Assembly: GCF_003336875.1 (NCBI RefSeq)
Contig: NZ_QGNJ01000005.1
Span: forward strand, 62,001 to 126,000
Direction of reading: 5' to 3'
Length of the DNA: 64,000 nucleotides
Source: Oleisolibacter albus
GTDB lineage: Bacteria > Pseudomonadota > Alphaproteobacteria > Azospirillales > Azospirillaceae
Shown: positions 61,403 to 64,000 of the stretch, piece by piece
How the letters are laid out: the number at the start of each line of letters is the position of its first letter
Position numbering within the stretch: position 1 is the stretch's first letter
Translations under genes and position numbers: made by a program
The notes under the pieces: model-generated
The model's input: the letters and a program-made list of their open reading frames with translations, nothing else
Told to the model about the DNA's origin: nothing
Database searches by the model: none

Positions 61403-62983
61403 ATGCTGAGGGGCTGGGCTGCGGCGCTTCTGCTCGGGCTCGGTCTCACCGGTGCCGCGACCGCGGCGCCGCCGGACCGGGACAAGGCCGTCCAGGAGAA
61501 CCCGGCCGCACGGAGCCGTGAACATCCGGCCGCCAACAGCAGCGGCGTGGCCCTGTTCACCAGCGGGTTCACCACCATCGAGGAGACCTTCCTCGATCCC
61601 GTCGATATGCGCAGGCTGACCCTGGATGGATTGAGGGGCCTGCAAAGCCTGGACCCCTCCCTGCGGTTCGAGGTCGATGGCCCCTCCCTCCAGCTTGTCA
61701 GCGGCGCGGCGGCCCTGGGGCAGTTCACCCTGCCGCCGAACAACGACCCCCGGGCCTGGGCCCTGGTCACGACACGCATCATCGAGCGTCTGCGCGCCAG
61801 CGCGTCGCCGCTGGGTGCCATCGACCGGGAGGACATCTATCAGGCCGTCTTCACCGGCATCACCGGCGATCTCGACCCCTATTCCCGCTACACCAGCCCG
61901 AAACAGGCGACCGAGGAGCGGTCGATGCGGGAGGGGTATGCCGGTGTCGGGCTGACCCTGGAGCATGTGGGGCGCCAGCACCGCATCGCCGAGATGGTCA
62001 CGGGCGGGCCGGCCCAGCGGGCCGGTCTGCATGTGGGGGACTTGCTGCTGGCCATCGATGGCGAGAGCACCGTCCCCCTGACACCGGATGAGATTTCCGA
62101 CCGGCTGCGCGGCCAGTCCGACACGGTGGTGCAACTCAGCATCGGCCCGTCCCTGCATCAGGCCCGGCAAGTGACGCTGCATCGCGCCTGGATCGTTCCC
62201 GATACCGTGAGCAGCGAGGTCATCGGTAAGGTCGGGCTGATCCGGATCAGCCGCTTCAACGCCTCCACCGCCGACGGGGTGCGGACGGCCGTGGCCCGGC
62301 TGCAGGCCCGCCTGGGCCGCGACGTCCATGGCTATATCCTGGATCTGCGCGGCAATCCCGGTGGCAAGCTGGACCAGGCCACCGCCGTGGCCGATCTGTT
62401 CCTGCGCGACGGTCGAATCATCAGCACCCGTGGCCGCCATCGCGGCAGCCTGCAGGAATTCGATGCCCATAGCGACGAGATCCTGGACGACAAGCCGCTG
62501 GTGGCGCTGATCGACGGACGCTCGGCCAGTGCAGCGGAAATCGTGGCGGCGGCCCTGCTGGACAGCGGCCGGGCCGTGCTGGTGGGCGCCTCCACCTTCG
62601 GCAAGGGCAGTGTCCAGACCGTCACCACCCTGCCGAACGGCGGGGAGCTGTTCCTCACCTGGTCGCGGATGTATGCGCCGAGCGGCTATACCCTGCACCG
62701 GCAGGGCGTGCAGCCCACCGTCTGCACCAGCAACGGCTTGCGCAGCGTGGATGAGGCCATGGCGTCCCTGCGTGCCAACCCGACGGTGCCGGCCTCGACC
62801 CTGGCCTTGTGGCGGATGCAGGCCCCCGAGAACGAAACGGCCCTGGCCGCCCTGCGCCAGACCTGCCCATGGAAGGAGCATGCTCCGACCCTGGATGTGG
62901 ACATCGCCCGGGCGCTGCTGGACGATCCCCCCCTCTATAACCGCGCACTGGCCCGGTCGCGGACGAATATGGCGGAGCGCTAG
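61403..62983 (+). CDS. S41 C-terminal processing protease
   Basis: A 526-residue periplasmic protease. A signal peptide lies at the N-terminus (MLRGWAAALLLGLGLTGAAT). The protein has an N-terminal S41 domain, a PDZ domain (YAGVGLTLEHVGRQHRIAEM; GPAQRAGLHVGDLLLAIDGE), and the catalytic core: YILDLRGNPGGKLDQATAVA, LIDGRSASAAEIVAAALLDS with Ser, and FGKGSVQTVTTLPNGGELFL with Lys. Length is typical. Substrates unknown. The ATG at 61403 fits the signal peptide; the frame extends farther without sense. The last 100 residues are poorly conserved. Confidence 0.93.
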   Translation: MLRGWAAALLLGLGLTGAATAAPPDRDKAVQENPAARSREHPAANSSGVALFTSGFTTIEETFLDPVDMRRLTLDGLRGLQSLDPSLRFEVDGPSLQLVSGAAALGQFTLPPNNDPRAWALVTTRIIERLRASASPLGAIDREDIYQAVFTGITGDLDPYSRYTSPKQATEERSMREGYAGVGLTLEHVGRQHRIAEMVTGGPAQRAGLHVGDLLLAIDGESTVPLTPDEISDRLRGQSDTVVQLSIGPSLHQARQVTLHRAWIVPDTVSSEVIGKVGLIRISRFNASTADGVRTAVARLQARLGRDVHGYILDLRGNPGGKLDQATAVADLFLRDGRIISTRGRHRGSLQEFDAHSDEILDDKPLVALIDGRSASAAEIVAAALLDSGRAVLVGASTFGKGSVQTVTTLPNGGELFLTWSRMYAPSGYTLHRQGVQPTVCTSNGLRSVDEAMASLRANPTVPASTLALWRMQAPENETALAALRQTCPWKEHAPTLDVDIARALLDDPPLYNRALARSRTNMAER

Positions 62984-63121
62984 ACAGCTTTCTCCTTGAC
63001 AGGGCGGCGCACATGACTAGATTGCCGCGCTACGCCGCAGCGATGCGGCACGGATTCGTAGTCACTTTTCGGCCGCGCGTGGTGCTGTGGCCGTAGCAAG
63101 GCCGCAGGTAGGGCAGGTATC

Positions 63122-63289
63122 ATGGCGAAGCAGAATACCGTACTGATCAAGCTGGTGAGCTCCGCGGACACCGGCTTCTTCTATGTGAAGAAGAAGAACC
63201 CCCGCAAGACGACCGAGAAGCTTGAGTTCAACAAGTACGATCCGGTCGCGCGCAAGCACGTTCCGTTCAAGGAATCGAAGATGAAGTAA
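63122..63289 (+). CDS. rpmG: 50S ribosomal protein L33
   Basis: A 55-residue protein: [55 protein letters not shown]. It is a zinc-free L33 (no CxxC), standard in alphaproteobacteria. AGGGCAGG sits nine bases upstream of ATG. A terminator follows within 35 bp. It closes the conserved topA-rnr-rpmG neighbourhood. Confidence 0.97.
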   Translation: MAKQNTVLIKLVSSADTGFFYVKKKNPRKTTEKLEFNKYDPVARKHVPFKESKMK

Positions 63290-63319
63290 GCTCTGCGTTC
63301 CGCGAGCTTCTCACGATGA

Positions 63320-63348
63320 AAGGCCGCCCATCCGGGCGGCCTTTTTGT
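63320..63348 (+). terminator. rho-independent terminator of rpmG
   Basis: GGCCGCCC (63322-63329) and GGGCGGCC (63334-63341) with a four-base loop, followed by TTTTTGTTT. Confidence 0.95.
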
Positions 63349-63591
63349 TTATGGCCTCGCGCCATCGGAGCGGCGTCCGCCATCCGGCCCGCATAGAAAA
63401 AACAGACCAGCAGAGTCTGAGCCATAGTCCGCCCGATTTGACCCACCGGCTCCGAACGGCCATTTTCATGACCACGCCCCGTAAACACCCGTCAATCATT
63501 CCCACAGGGAAGACAAGATGATGGCAGGGCAGTTTTAAAGTCTTTCCTTACGACACATTGATTATTAGACCTTCACGGGAGACACCGAGAC

Positions 63592-63930
63592 ATGACCCAG
63601 GATTCTGTCAATGTTTTGGATCAGGCGCGCAAGCACATTGAAGAAGCTCTGATCAAGAAGGCCGGCGAGGATGCCGGCTTCCGCGCACGCCTGCTGGCCA
63701 ATCCCCATGCCGCCATCAAGGAGATGATCGGCATCGATCCCATCCCCGCCACCAAGCTGACGGTGGTCGAGGAGAAGCCCGGCGAAGTGGTCATTGTGCT
63801 GCCGGCGGCCCTGTCGAACGTGGAACTGCCGGACGATCTGCTGGACCTCGCCTCCGGCGGCACCAGCTTCAGCGCGTTCCTTCCAGCCGATTACTATATG
63901 AATCCTGAGAAGTATCGCCGGAAGAAGTAA
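63592..63930 (+). CDS. RiPP precursor with NHLP-type (nitrile hydratase-like) leader
   Basis: A 112-residue precursor. Residues 1-90 match the nitrile hydratase-alpha-like leader of NHLP precursors: ARKHIEEALIKKAGEDAGFR, ARLLANPHAAIKEMIGIDPI and VVIVLPAALSNVELPDDLLD, ending LASGG, the double-glycine cleavage site. The core is the remaining 22 residues, TSFSAFLPADYYMNPEKYRR and KK, with several aromatic residues and no cysteine, so lanthionine chemistry is unlikely. Modification and export genes should lie beyond the window's right edge. GGGAG 14 bases upstream is a plausible ribosome binding site. AT-rich promoter DNA lies at 63530-63570. Confidence 0.82.
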   Translation: MTQDSVNVLDQARKHIEEALIKKAGEDAGFRARLLANPHAAIKEMIGIDPIPATKLTVVEEKPGEVVIVLPAALSNVELPDDLLDLASGGTSFSAFLPADYYMNPEKYRRKK

Positions 63931-64000
63931 TCGGACAGCGGGACGTCACGCCTGCCGTTGGGAATGCCACCGACCATGGCCCGCCATGGATCGAGGTCGC
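63931..64000. other. unannotated right edge of window
   Basis: Seventy bases after the NHLP precursor stop with no start codon of a recognisable gene before the end of the window. Confidence 0.3.

Overview
The window is GC-rich alphaproteobacterial chromosome, most like Rhodospirillales (Azospirillaceae-type). The grounds are the housekeeping order pyrB-pyrX-plsY-dprA-topA-rnr-rpmG, gatCA divergent from ruvX, an imuA-imuB-dnaE2 mutagenesis cassette controlled by GTTC-N7-GTTC LexA boxes, and ParDE and DUF2924 genes typical of the group. The exact genus cannot be fixed from the sequence alone.

Positions 1 to about 27,000 are a prophage or prophage-derived island. Its left end lies outside the window. 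Read on the minus strand from 20.8 kb down to 1, it carries an excisionase-like HTH protein, a replication/recombination operon (Sak4-like ATPase, putative ssDNA-binding protein, DUF6511, Cas4/RecB-like nuclease, RecD-like helicase, TOPRIM-VapE primase/helicase), a RuvC-like resolvase, DUF6362, two tandem ParB-methyltransferase fusions, terminase small and large subunits, a gpW-like connector and a partial portal. Two plus-strand inserts interrupt this order. One is a small DUF3489 pair (3.7-4.4 kb). The other is a lower-GC five-gene operon headed by a WYL regulator (9.5-12.5 kb), next to an array of GTTGGGAC octamers (8.7-9.0 kb) that looks like an origin or operator. The right part of the island holds an XRE / ImmA-IrrE module driving two unrecognised proteins (21.0-24.3 kb), then a DUF2924 / large serine recombinase operon (24.6-27.0 kb).

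From 27 to 33.3 kb, imuA and the imuB-dnaE2 pair form an SOS mutagenesis cassette with two LexA boxes. A 111-bp direct repeat flanks it: the 3' end of the recombinase-linked gene recurs beyond imuA. A tRNA-Ser(GCT) follows at 33.7 kb.

From 34 to 64 kb the content is mostly chromosomal backbone: gatB, gatCA, ruvX, pyrB, a pyrC-like gene lacking metal ligands, plsY, dprA, topA, rnr and rpmG. Accessory genes are interspersed: a PQQ-type sugar dehydrogenase, two acetyltransferases, an ABC exporter, a nucleotidyltransferase/phosphoesterase pair, a dienelactone hydrolase, DUF4142, ParDE and a S41 protease. Two short genes look like RiPP precursors: an NHLP-leader peptide at 63.6 kb and a possible lasso-leader-type peptide at 47.2 kb.

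Best candidates for an undescribed system are the WYL-headed five-gene operon and, second, the XRE/ImmA-IrrE-controlled pair.
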